In this document: positions 20,178 through 31,918 of the stretch, one piece after another
Numbering within the stretch: position 1 is the stretch's first letter
Layout of the letters: every line of letters begins with the position of its first letter
Origin: Stentor coeruleus
Lineage: Eukaryota; Ciliophora; Heterotrichea; Heterotrichida; Stentoridae
DNA length: 64,000 bases
Direction of reading: 5' to 3'
NCBI GenBank assembly: GCA_001970955.1
Contig: MPUH01000272.1
Span: forward strand, 1 to 64,000
Made by a program: the position numbers and the translations under genes
The notes under the pieces: model-generated
Seen by the model: only the letters and a program-made list of their open reading frames with translations
Told to the model about the DNA's origin: nothing
Databases searched by the model: none

Positions 20178-23100
20178 ATGTCTATTATAATGATTAAAGA
20201 AGACAGAGCTTCAAGATGGAGCAATTTGTTGAAGATTGATAAACATCCGATGAGCAAACTTAACCTTGGCCCTGAGTTTAAAAGAGACCATTCTGACCAG
20301 CAAGACATTCACCACGACTGTCAGGAAATCCAAAATCAGCTGCCAATGTTTGAAGAAAATGAACTCAAAGAATACCTTGAACTTTTGCTAACTTTTTACT
20401 GCAAAGAAAAAACAATTTCTTACGTTTCAGGTATGCATGAAGTTATGGCTGCCTTCTTCCTCTTAGGCTTTAGTGGTATCAAAACTGTCTATTCAGCTTT
20501 CGATATTTTCGTCAAGAAAATGATGCCTCGAGTATTCTTAGATTCTTCCTCCCTTCCAATGACCTTTAAAATCTTCCATCATCTACTCATGTACCATGAA
20601 CCACTTCTTTGTAGTGCTTTAGATGGAAAAATGATAACCCCACAAATTTATGCGGAGAAATGGTTCTCAACATTATTTGCTTCATCTTTAAACATCTCAT
20701 TATTACTAGCATTTTGGGAGTTTTGCTTACAAGAGCAAAACCCGACCTTACCTTATTTCTTTGCCTTGGTTTTTATGGGTAAGATCAAAGAAAAAATTCT
20801 AAACAAAAAAAATCTGTCCTTAGATGATATGGAGCTTTTTCAGTTTTATATATGTGAATTAGAGGAACTTGATGACTTTTGTCAAGAAGCATTATCTATG
20901 CAGCATCAGACACCTAAGAGTTTTGTTGATTTGATAACTCAAGTGATATTAGGAAAACATGGTCCTGATGAAGATTTGTTAGAAATCATAGAATCTGTAA
21001 CTTTGTCTGTATTTCCAAGTGAAGTCCAATACCACAAGCCAGGACTATTTGTTATAGACCTCCGTACTATTGATGAATACACTTCAGGACATTATCCTCA
21101 AGCTTTTAATTTCCCTCGTTCTCTCAAACTCTCAACGGGTATTGGTTAAATAGCATAGAAGAGCTTTGGCATCTGCTGTCTGGGTTTTCAAGCAACTTCA
21201 CTAATAAAACAGGACGTCTCTGTCATTTTGCCCTTTGCGGAGGTAGTAAAAAACGCCATAAATCTCAAACATCATCTTTATGCCTAGACATAGTCCGTCG
21301 TGGTATTGAACGTGTTAGCATAATCTACAATGGTTTTATTGGAGAAGCTCGTCATGATTGGGAACAATGTCAATGGTGTGAACTTAATAGAGATTTAGTT
21401 ATAACAGGTACAAATACTGAAATACAAAATCGTTGTTCTGCAATCCTTAATACAATGTGGTATGCTTTTGTTCATGATTTAACTTCACAATTAACAACAC
21501 CATTATCATCAAATGGATCAACACCACAACCAAGATTGAAATCTGGGGTTTCAGAAACTTCAAAACCTATAGCAACATTAAAAAGTACAGAAGTTGATGC
21601 AAATAATTACTCTGTAGCTGAACTTGTAAAAATGATGTGGACAACTGGGCTTTTTGAAAGCGAGAATTGGTTTGAAGAAAAAAAAACCGACCCTAGATGT
21701 TCTTTACATTGGGCTGAAAGTGGGTTTTTAACTGCTTTATTAATGGGGACTAAACAGTCAAGAAAAGTTGCTTTAGAAAGGTTGGAGTTTGCAGAAAAAG
21801 TTACTGAAAATGCTTTGAAAAATGTGGAACCGACACTGAATTTGCTTATGAAAATCAGAGGTAAAGATATGAACCCACATGATTTACTTAATGTTCTTAA
21901 AGAAGCTCAAGCTGCCAGGATGAATGTTGCTGTTTCGGCTGAGGTGTTTTTGTTTAGGGCTGGAAGCGAGATACTTCAAAAAGATTACCCAAGAGGCTCG
22001 ATACATTTTAGAAATGCTTGGAAACAACATAAACAATGCGCTGATTTACAAGAAGCGTTTAAAAGTTTAGAAGGTTTTCTTCCACAAAGTTTGAAAAATC
22101 AGCTTTCTAAAGTTATTGAAGATGATATAATGAATATTCTTGATTTCCAAGAAGGAGTTTTTCTATTGTCTTTATCGATGGCTCCACCTAGTTTATTAAG
22201 ATTGGCTAAGATTTCTGGTATGGAAGCTGATCAATCACGTGGTTTAAGTTTGCTTTATAAATGTATTTATTCTAAGACTGGGGTAAGAGTTTCAGCTGCT
22301 TTAATGTTTGTCCTTTTTTGGCTGTTGATTTATATACCAGAATTTGCCCCTGGAAAAGATGAGAGATTTAAGGAGGCTTATGATTTGATTAGGTTTGGTA
22401 ATCATTATTATCCAAGGAGTATATATTTTTCTTGGCTTGAAAGCTATATGTGTACAAGACAAGGGAAATTAGAACGTAGTTTGAATCTGTTGAAAAGAGC
22501 TTTGGGGTATAGTAATGAGCAAGGGTTTGAGATTCAATCGCCAAGGCTTTTGTTTGAAAAAGGGTGGGTGTTGTTTTTATCTCAAGAATGGGAACAATCT
22601 TTATCATGTTTACTTACAGCTTCAGACCATTCTCCACCAACTCCTTTTACCCAGCTGTTGCTAGCTGTGAACTCATGCATGGTTGGACAACTTGAAGGGG
22701 CAGAAGTGTATTTCAAAGACCTTTGTTCTCAAGGTTTAGAAAAAAGCACAGTTGAAAAGTGGATTGGAAGAAGAGCAAGGAGGTATTTAAGCCGGAAATG
22801 GTTTCAGTTGTTTCCTTATGAGGTTATTTATGTTACAGATTATATAAGCGATATGAAAATCGAATGGTTTGAACAGGTCCTACATTTTCTTAATGATATT
22901 CAAATCCCTAATGCTCCTGAACCTGATAAACTTAGTCAGAGTTATTATCAGGAAACTGATGAACAGGCTATTTCAATGCTTTTACAAGGGAGTTTGCTGA
23001 GGAATCTGGGAAGGCTTAGAGAAAGCGTGAAAATATTGGAAAAAGCGATTAAGTATCAAAGTTGGATTATGCATGAAAAATGGGTAGTCCCACATGCGCA

Positions 23101-23281
23101 CTATGAACTAGGGATGGTTTACTTAAAAGGTAGAGACTGGAAATCAGGTGCTACTCAATTTGCTAAAGCTAAAAAGTTCAAGAAATTCGACTTTAGACGT
23201 AGTTTGAATTTCAAACTAAACTCAGCTATAGAGTATATCAATCAAGAAGAAATGGCTGAAAATAAGAAAATGAGGTCTTAG
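20178..23281 (+). CDS. TBC1D23-like TBC and rhodanese protein fused to a TTC39/IML2 domain
   Basis: Three domains in one frame, about 1027 aa. (1) TBC domain, residues about 1-270, resembling TBC1D23: DRASRWSNLLKI, DIHHDCQEI, LLTFYCKEKTISYVSGM, MYHEPLLCSALDGKMITPQI. The arginine finger (IxxDxxR) reads DCQE and the glutamine finger (YxQG) reads YVSG, so GAP activity is unlikely, as in TBC1D23. (2) Rhodanese, LFVIDLRTIDEYTSGHYPQA to IYNGFIGEARHDW. (3) TTC39/IML2 (DUF3808) TPR domain, with FQEGVFLLSLSMAPPSLLRL and the C-terminal TPRs. The rhodanese frame crosses 21139-21158 either as a 20-nt GT-AG intron or as a one-G loss in the run at 21137-21139; from 21159 to the end it is open without a stop. 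TTC39 family members act in lipid and inclusion-body handling; TBC1D23 bridges golgins and WASH at the trans-Golgi. Ends in TAG. Confidence 0.85.
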
Positions 23282-23548
23282 ATAATAGTTTAGAAAAGCT
23301 TTTAATCATATTTCTTTATCTACTATAAAATCTATACAATATTATTGAAAAAAATAATCAAATGCATAAACTATCAGATTGTATATATAAAAAAAAGTAA
23401 TTCTAATATTAAAATCTTATATAATTCCTATACCACAAAGGATTTTATGAATAATTTCTAATATTCTTACCTAAAAAATCATGTTATAAGTCGAAATTCT
23501 TATTTACCCCGTTTAAAATACAAAAATTCATATTTTCAAATTAAAAAT

Positions 23549-23950
23549 ATGTTTTGGACTAGCTGCTTCTATGTAACTATCGCTCTGATAAGCCTTTACA
23601 TAATAAGCACATTCAAATCCTCACAACCAAAGCGTAATGTTTATACACGTATTGAACTTCTAAAAAATAGCAAGTTCTCAGAAAAACCAAAAGATTGGAC
23701 TCCAATGCCGAAAATTATGACAAATACTACAATCCAAAATCCAACTCCTCAACAGAAAATACAAACTTTAGAATCTTTTATTCTTAAAGAAGTAGAAAAT
23801 TCAGTCAAAGAACTTGAACAAAAAAGAATCCCTTTTTCAAATTTAGATAATAATGTGCTTGTTAATCGGCTTAATCCTTTAGTTGATGAATTCCTACCGA
23901 AAATACATTTAAATCCCTTAGCTCAAGATTTCCATCCTAGTAGTTGGTAA
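23549..23950 (+). CDS. Membrane-anchored protein with eIF4E-binding-like motif and two PAM2 motifs
   Basis: The 133-aa protein has an N-terminal hydrophobic anchor (residues 2-21) followed by a basic patch. YTRIELL at 32-38 fits the eIF4E-binding consensus Y-x4-L-hydrophobic and resembles the 4E-T site (YTKEELL). At the C-terminus two PAM2-type motifs stand in tandem: LNPLVDEFLP (108-117) and LNPLAQDFHP (121-130), matching LNxxAxxFxP, which binds the MLLE domain of poly(A)-binding protein. The middle is a polar helix. Read together, it would tether the mRNA cap-binding and poly(A)-binding factors to a membrane. No match to a known family is claimed; motif-based inference only. Ends in TAA. 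Confidence 0.75.
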   Translation: MFWTSCFYVTIALISLYIISTFKSSQPKRNVYTRIELLKNSKFSEKPKDWTPMPKIMTNTTIQNPTPQQKIQTLESFILKEVENSVKELEQKRIPFSNLDNNVLVNRLNPLVDEFLPKIHLNPLAQDFHPSSW

Positions 23951-24583
23951 GGTTTAATATATAAAGATACTTATTTTCTTATGAATAATGTTTAAAGGTT
24001 AGGTTTTATTAGTGGAGGTATTTTTTCTATGAAAATTCTGTTTGGGTTTTAGTAAAATATGGATATAATTGGGATTTATAAGAGGAAATAGGAGATATTG
24101 TCTAATATGGATAAATTATTATAAGGGATAGAAAGTTTTTTAAGGATTTTTTTAGATAAATAGAGGGTTAAGCTTTGTAGTTTTTAAAAGAAAGGTTTTC
24201 TTTTTAGAAAATATTCAAAAGAGTTTAGTGAATTATGATATACGCGAAATTAAATAATAATATATTTTAATGTATATTTTAAAATAGTCGCAATTGATTA
24301 TTTGTTATATACACCTACCTTTAATATTTAATAATAAAGTAAAAAACTAAAATACTAATATTTATATACATTTAAATCCATCATAAAAAATATTTAAAGC
24401 TTTTAATTTCACCAGTTACTCAAAGCATTTGTATTAATTATAATACATAAAACACAAGCATGATTTTATAATAATCACTTAACAAACAAATAATAAAAAC
24501 TTATAACAACAAATATCAAAGTATACCGAATAACAATAAAAAGTTGTTGAAAACTAAAATAAACATAAAACTTTCCTTAATAA
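23951..24583. other. Intergenic, nothing specific
   Basis: C-poor 3' flank followed by an AT-rich, G-poor leader to the APC1 ATG. No gene, repeat or RNA seen. Confidence 0.4.
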
Positions 24584-27500
24584 ATGGCGCTTTTCTCAGA
24601 AGCTGGAAAGCAAGATGTCGAAATTGTCCCTGGCGGGTTGAATTTATTCGGGAAAGACGGAAGTAGGTATGCGATTCCAATACCAGCAACTCTTTCATCT
24701 GTATTCTACCTTCCAGATGGTCTTTTATTAAAATGCAAGTCTCAACAAAGTTTCCATCATTCCCAAGTTATTGGGACAAGTTTCATAAAAGAGAGTCTTT
24801 ATACATATTTGACCTTAACTCAACACCCATATAGCGACCTGTATCCATTAGGCTCATTAAATTCTTCTCTATGGACAAGTACAGCAGTCGACATTATTTA
24901 CGCTTCAAATCGTTTTCCATTAATAATAGGTCTTGACCCATCATCCTCATCCTATAATATTTATCTTCTACGAACAAATCTAGAAGCTCAAGAACGTGAT
25001 AAAGACGATCTTGCAAGTTTAGATCCAACAAAACGTGATGATCTTTATGGTAAACATGTAAGTTCAATACCTTTAATTGTAGCTGAACGTTTATATAAAA
25101 TCCCAGTTTTTATATCGCCTTTATTATCAGTGACAATATGTGTTCCTTCAAATTCTAATGGTAAGTTTTTATTTAGAACTGAAAATTTATATGAACTTTG
25201 GCCAATGCATAAAAATTTACACGTTTTTTTTAAGGACAGACAGAGATTTCCCTTATAAATGCTTTGAAGAAACTGGGTGTATTGAAAAAGTCCTTGAGGC
25301 TAAAGAAGTTGTTAGAAAAAACTTGATTGTCCCATGTAAAAGATATGAACCACTCAGTCCTAGTTTAGGATTTTTCCAGAAAATAGCCCAGGAGTATTCT
25401 AGTTATATGTATGTTCTTAGTTTGGATAATGAGTTGTTGGTATATGATGGAGATTTTAAACTGTGTTGTTTTTCTTTATTATCTTTAGGTATTGATACAA
25501 AAACAAGTCTTAATCAAATTATTTTATCAATAGAAATCACAAATCCTCTTATTATAAAATGTCTTAGTGCTCTTTTTCAAGTCTTACCTTTAGATTTGTT
25601 TAATACTCTACATGCTGACATAACGCAAAAGTTCTTTGAAAATAGAATTCGTTCACGTTATAACAACGATCCTGAAAAAGAAAAAGAACATTCAAGCGAA
25701 ATGGGAATTTTTTCCGCCTTGTTAATTTCTTTACTAAAAGATGGTCAGAATTCTAAAGAAAAAAGGCCAAAAATCGCATATAGCAACGAATCTAAAACAA
25801 GCTCAAATCATTGGGAAAGCCTTTTATATTCTAATTATCATATAGAAAACCAAACTGAATTCAAAAAACTTTTTGACATAAAATTTCCTTCAGGAAACAA
25901 CGTGACAACTGATGGGATCAGATTTCGCTCCTGTACTTCACCCAGTGCATTTGCCCGACACGTTTTTACAGTTATTGAAGCCCTTCATTTATTATATGAA
26001 GATTTAAAATTAGATATTTTCCAACATAACCTTTTATATAGCCTTGCTGATCTTTTATTTTGTCTTGTAAGGATTTTAGGGCGTTTTGGGGAAAAATACG
26101 TTGATTATTATTTGAAAGATATCCCAAGTTTGACTACTTTACATGGAAAAGCTACTGAAACATTAGAAAAGTATATAGAAGAATATGTGATATATAAAGA
26201 TAACTCTATTCCTAGTGTTTATAATTGGCTTAAATCAGTACTTAAAGGAGAAGAAGCGAGTTTTATGCCTGTGCTTTTTGAGAGAACTCGGATTGTCTGT
26301 AGGATTTACGAATGTTTATCAGAAAAACAAACTAGTTCTGGTCCTTCACCTTTAGCTAAATCGACTCCTGAGCATAATTTAGACACAGATTTGGTCTTAT
26401 CTGAGAAATTTCCTATATTCCTAAAAGACTCAAATAGGAAAAAAACTATTAAAGTCCCTGCATTGAGTAAATACCATAAACTCATACAAGTTATGATTGA
26501 AGAACAGGTTCAATTACAAGACATAAAATCTTTCCCTCCAGCTTTTGCCTTGCCTATATTAGAAATTGTCAAGACTATGCAACTAAACCCCCCTCTTGAA
26601 ACTGAAGATTGGCCAAAACAAGCTTTATTGCTTATCAACAGAATCGATATTTATCTCAATAAAAACCCGAAAAAAACTCAGAAAATCGAGACTAGGAAAT
26701 CGCATTTCGACCAACAATACGAGCAGATTCTCCAACTTGAACTTCATCGTGATGATGATAATTCTGAAAACCTCTCAGAGTATATCTTCCCTAAAGATCT
26801 TCGTATGGAAGAAGTCCATTGTATCCTTGATGTAACCCGTATTCTCAAAATGCGTACACCTGAAAACAATATTTCAGAAGAGCATTTTGAGACTGAAAAG
26901 CATAATCTTTTATATAAACTCTGTCTTAAAAGAGCCTCAACTTGTATTGGTTTCGGAGCTTTGACCTTAGGAACATCTAAAGCAAGTCCAACATCAGCAT
27001 CATCAGTACCACAAATAAATTTCTCAGCTTTACTCCCACCAAATTTTGAGACTAAAATGCAAATGTCGGTAAGTGAACTTGAAACTAGAGAAAAAGATTT
27101 TTTAGTATGGCCAAAGTTCCATATAGGTGTAGCGACAGGTTTAAAAATGTTATCAGAAGATCCAAAAGATTATGTTAGGAATAGACAATGGATAACATAT
27201 CATAGAGGAGAAGAAGAATCTAATGAGCATGCTGGGTTTATTATGGCTTTAGGATTATTAGGTCAATTAGAAGCACTTCATGATTTAGATATTTATAGAT
27301 ATTTAAGAGCTGAGCAAGAGTCTATTATTATAGCTATTTATCTTGGTACTGCAGCTTCTAGTTTAGGGTCTATGGATGAGAGGATTATGCGTGTTTTGAG
27401 GATAAGTATAGCTTTTTTAATACCCCCTTTTGTGGATATTGAAATTAAATTAACCCAAGAAGCAGCTTCGATTATGGGATTTGGTCTTTTATATAAATGC

Positions 27501-29186
27501 TCAGGGAATAGACAGGTAACAGAAATGCTTATAGTACAACTTGGTCGTAAAGCTTTAACTAATAAAGATATTGAAAGAGAAGGACTTTCTTTAGCTGCAG
27601 GATTAGCATTAGGGATGGTAAATTTAGCTTCTGGAGGTGTTACACCTGGACTTGAGGATTTGAGGATTGATGAAAGGCTTATAAGGTTGTTTGAAGGGGG
27701 AAAAAGAATGGCTCCACCTAAGATATTACAAACAGGGTATCTTATGGGAGAAAGCTCAAAATGCAGTGTTACTCAAGAAGGGGAAAATTTTGTCACGGCT
27801 ATTACTGCCCCTGGAGCTTTATTAGCTTATGCTTTGATACATTTAAGGTCGAATAATGAACTGGCTGCTGATAAAATTGAAGTGCCGAATACATTTTATG
27901 GATTAGAATGGGCTAGACCTGAACATTTGATGATAAAAATATTGGCTAAGAACTTGATTATGTTTGATAAAGTACAAGGGACTAGAGAATGGATTTTAAG
28001 TCAAGTTCCTTCATTGATAGCTTTTTGTTTTGATAACCATTTGCAGAAAGTTTATTCTGTACATCCTGATAAAGATATTGACTTCGCGACAATAGCGAAT
28101 TGTTATGTTTATTGTCTATCAGGGGCTGTTTTAACTTTAGGTTTCAAATATCTTGGGACGAATAATCTTGAAGTTGCTAAAACTATAATCGATGAAATCC
28201 TCACAGCGCGTGAGTTTAAAACCCAAGTAATTGGTGGACAAATGGAAATTACTGACCAAAACAAAAACTACATTGAAAAACAAACCCATCTCACAGCCTT
28301 ATGTCTTGGATGTATAAGTTTAGGTCTTATAATGTCAGGTACAGGCGACGTAGAAAGTTTTAAAATAATGAAAAGAATCAGAAAAAAAGTTGAAGGCGAA
28401 TATGGCTTTAGCATGGCAATACATATGGCAATTGGCTTTCTTTTCTTAGGAAATTGTCAATATTCCTTTTCATCTAACGATTTTTCTATAGCAGCTATTC
28501 TTGCTTCTGTATTTCCTAAATTCCCCACAAGTCCTTCAGATAATCGTTTTCACCTTCAAGCATTTAGACATTTATATATTTTAGCATTAGAAAAACGTTT
28601 GCTTATAACAAAAGATGCTGAGACTCAATCTTTAGTAAAAGTTCCTTTGAAAATTGATTATTCTGATATTGGCCCTGTCTTTTGTAGCTCACCAGTATTG
28701 TTAAGGCCTTTAGGGTTGTGTAAATCAGTTGAGATTGTTGGTAAAGATTATTATAAACATTGTTGTAAAGTAGAAGATTTAAAAAAACTTGTCCTTTATG
28801 CAAAGAAAAAGATAGAAAGTAATGATCGTGTTTCTTGCTGGCAGTGGATACAAGATTTTAATAAAGTTTGTGAAGAGGATATTGAAACTTGGCTTGGAAG
28901 CTCAGAAAGTCCTGAAGCATTTTTGAAAACCTATAAAGAAGTTATACCGAGGGTATTTAAAAAAGTTAATGGTTTGGCTGATAAGGAACGTAGTTGGTTG
29001 ATTATTAGTGAAGCTTTTGAACAAAATAAACAAGAGATTATACCTTATTTGTTAGGATTGAGGAAAAAGAGACAGGATTTAGAGTGCGTGAAGATTTTTT
29101 ATACGAAATTGCATTTGGAAGGCTTTTGTGAACCTTTGGTGACATTGAAAGATTTATATTTGCTATATAGAGAGAAGAAAAAATAG
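24584..29186 (+). CDS. APC1: APC1, anaphase-promoting complex scaffold subunit (1528 aa)
   Basis: APC1 is the largest scaffold of the APC/C ubiquitin ligase. The C-terminal half carries the proteasome/cyclosome (PC) repeats: HAGFIMALGLLGQL, IAIYLGTAASSLGSMD, IMGFGLLYKCSGNR, GLSLAAGLALGMVNLASGG, and the block LLAYALIHLRSNN with ALCLGCISLGLIMSG. The N-terminal WD-like half is diverged. A 16-nt intron, gtaagtttttatttag at 25161-25176, joins the first 577 bases to the long second exon. Both frames remain open for some 80 bases after the intron, so the junction is placed by the GT-AG consensus. Ends in TAG; faces a centrin-like gene across a palindromic repeat. Confidence 0.93.
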
Positions 29187-29217
29187 TAAGATTAAATATT
29201 AAAGGTTTTTTAAACTT

Positions 29218-29493
29218 GGCCTGGCTAGCCAGGCCCTAACATTTAAGATGTTTATATAATATAAAGCTTTATAGTTTAAAACAAACACTCTTTGTTTTAA
29301 GAAAAAATATATACTTTGACTTACTTTATTAAGATAGTTTTTTTATGGTCTGACTAGCCAGGCCTTTAGCATTAAGACACTAATAAGAAAAAAGTATTTG
29401 TATTATCAGATTAAAACATTTTATATAAGAAAAAATACATACTTTGACTTACTTCAAGAAGGATAACTTTTATCAAGCCTGGCTAGCCAGGCT
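29218..29493. repeat. 129-bp tandem repeat with 18-bp palindromes
   Basis: Three palindromic cores lie at 29218-29235, 29347-29364 and 29476-29493, spaced exactly 129 bp. The first reads GGCCTGGCTAGCCAGGCC and is perfectly self-complementary; the third is perfect with A/T outer bases; the second has two changes. Between them another block recurs (gaaaaaata, then actttgacttactt). The cores are far more GC-rich than their surroundings and lie between two convergent genes, so a hairpin or 3'-end role is possible. Confidence 0.85.
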
Positions 29494-29620
29494 CCAATCA
29501 ATAAACATCCAAAAGTCCATCAAGCTTTTAACTTACTTAATTTTATGCAAATAAACATCAGCATAAAAGTCTAATCATAAATAATTCGACACGCTAATCA
29601 TCATCTAAATATTCTTATTA

Positions 29621-30133
29621 TTAGCCGTATACTTTCTTGGTCATTACCTTATAGAAATCTTCAAAGGTAAGCTCAGGCTTTCCAAGACTTGAAATTCTCT
29701 CAAGTGCATGAGCGAGTTCTTCTTCAGTCATGCTTTCACCAAGTTCTCTAGCAACTCTAGTTAGAGCTTTCAAAGTGATATGTCCAGTTCCTTCAGCATC
29801 AAACAAGTCTAAAATTCTCTGAACACCTTCTTTGCTTTCTCTGTTTCCAAGTCTTTCATTAACATGTCCCAAGAAAGAGTCGAAATCAATTTCAGCACCC
29901 AACTCTTCAATTCCAGCCAAAAGTCTGAAAATAGTTGGTGATTGGTCTCTTCCAAGTGAATTAAGAGCAGCTTGAACTTCTTTAGGATCAACAGTTCCTG
30001 AGTTATCTAAATCAAAAAGATCGAAGGCTTCTTTGCAATCTTTTATTTCATCCTCAGTCAATTTGATCTCAACTTCTGGTTTCTTTGGCTGGCTCTTAGG
30101 GGCTTCCTTTCCTTTTACGACCTTTTTCGACAT
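29621..30133 (-). CDS. Centrin-like EF-hand protein
   Basis: The 170-aa protein has a basic N-terminal tail (KKVVKGKEAPKSQPKK) then four EF-hand units as in centrins, which form contractile fibres and basal-body structures. EF1 is canonical (D41-L-D-N-S-G-T-V-D-P-K-E52). EF2 (ELGAEIDFDSF) and EF4 (LGKPELTFEDF) have lost most ligands. EF3 (DAEGTGHITLKA) lacks the last Glu. So one calcium site is expected. Heterotrichs have large centrin families tied to myonemes; a member of such an expanded set is likely. Ends in TAA, convergent with APC1. Confidence 0.9.
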   Translation of the reverse strand: MSKKVVKGKEAPKSQPKKPEVEIKLTEDEIKDCKEAFDLFDLDNSGTVDPKEVQAALNSLGRDQSPTIFRLLAGIEELGAEIDFDSFLGHVNERLGNRESKEGVQRILDLFDAEGTGHITLKALTRVARELGESMTEEELAHALERISSLGKPELTFEDFYKVMTKKVYG

Positions 30134-31918
30134 TTATATCCAATGGTTAATGAGTTTAAAATTAAATATGGAAGTAGGGGTTTTGATTAGGTAATTGCGA
30201 ATGAAGAGGGGTAAACATAATAGATTTAAGGAGAAGATATGGATTTTGATGATAAGGTTAGAATTGTAGTTTTATGATTTTTATGGATAGTGGTTAAGAT
30301 ATTTTGGGTACTTTTAGATTTAATAGNTAAGGATTTTTTATTGGGAAAATATTAGGGATGATTTTTGGGTTTTTTTTATAGAATTTTATATGATTTGTGG
30401 ATTTTGATGATAAGGTTAGAATTGTAGTTTTATGATTTTTATGGATAGTGGTTAAGATATTTTGGGTACTTTTAGATTTAATAGTTGCTTTTTTGAAGAA
30501 TATACGTGGTGAAAGTCAATAATAGGAATTTTAAGCTTTGTTATAGAAAGTAAGAGGTAATTAGGTAGAAATTAATAGATAGAGTTTTATAATTTCAGTA
30601 TTTTAATTCTAATGAGGCTAATCGGCCATTATGAATGGATTTATATTTATGTGTTCAATTGTCACTATTTTGGTGAAAAACTTTTCTTCGTCTTTCATTT
30701 TTTTATTCGGTACTTCCATCGTTTGATTTCTGATTTTTTCTTATTTGACCTTTTTATATACCTTAATTATCTTAGTTCTTACTGAGGTTTATACTTAAGT
30801 TCTAATTTTTTATCAGTCTTGAAGTTTTATAAAGAAAATACTTAGATTTTTTATTATTTTTGCCAATAAGTTCTAGTATTTTATTTCCCCTGAGCTTTAA
30901 GTATTTGTATTACAATTTATGTCTTTCAAGTTGCAAGTATATTTTTATTATTCCTAATTACAACGAGAAAATGTTTATATTTTATATATAAAAGCTTTGT
31001 TTAATGAATAGAAAAAAAAAGCTTCTTTTGGGTATTAGAAATTAGTATACGATATAAACAATAGTATATATTTTATATATATATACAAACTTGAATAAAT
31101 GAACAGAAAAAAAACTTTAGGATACTAGAAAATAATTATATGACCTAAAATAATAATTTTTAGTTAGATATTTTGATAAAATAATGTGCATTTAATAAGA
31201 TAATATGAAAATTATTATTAATCTTATATTATTTTTTTTAAATGAAAAAGAGATGATTTGTTAAACTAAGTTAGAAAAATAACCTTGTAATTTTATAGGG
31301 TAAGTGAATAATTTATATTTTAGGTTTTGAAATTTGCTATATGTTATTATATAATCAAGTTGTAGAGATACCGAAAATTGTATAGAAAATATTTTTTGTT
31401 TGTAAGCTAAGTATTTTTATTTAGAATAAATGGTTAAAAGCAATGTTTTATTTGAATATTTGTATACTTAAAGTGCTTCAGAGCGAATAGAATATTCTGT
31501 TGATGATGGTAAAAAATTATATACTGTAAATTTTAAATAAAGAAAATTATATTGACTTCCTATAGAAACTTATAATCAATTTTCCTTTGATTTTTGCTAT
31601 ATTTTATAATAAATGAATACTTAAATAGTATAACTATTAAATAAGACAAATCTTTAAATTTTTGACTCATGTGGTATCAGCAAGTTGTAAAAAACTTTTA
31701 GCTGAAGGATTTAAAAATCAGATCCTTTATTACAAAAAATTCAACATAATATTAGAATACATCCTAAAAATAAAACATAAATCATGATTTCAGAACTATA
31801 TTAAAAAACACAAAAATCATCTTCTTATACTAAAAAAAAATTCCTATACATAATACAATAAATCAAATTTCTCTAAGTTTTTCTTAACAATAATACCATA
31901 TTCAAAATTAACGTCCAA
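30134..31918. other. 1.8-kb AT-rich intergenic region
   Basis: No gene recognised. It holds an assembly-scar duplication (see 30241) and an imperfect tandem duplication of about 95 bp near 30973-31160, in which both copies share tatattttatata, aataaatgaacagaaa-like and tactagaaa-like blocks. The rest is featureless and AT-rich. Confidence 0.5.
30241..30484. repeat. 86-bp identical direct repeat flanking an N: likely assembly scar
   Basis: The block at 30241-30326 recurs without visible change at 30399-30484. The single ambiguous base of the window (n at 30327) sits directly after the first copy. Identical repeats around an N are typical of two contig ends joined without merging their overlap, though a true duplication is possible. 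Confidence 0.75.
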
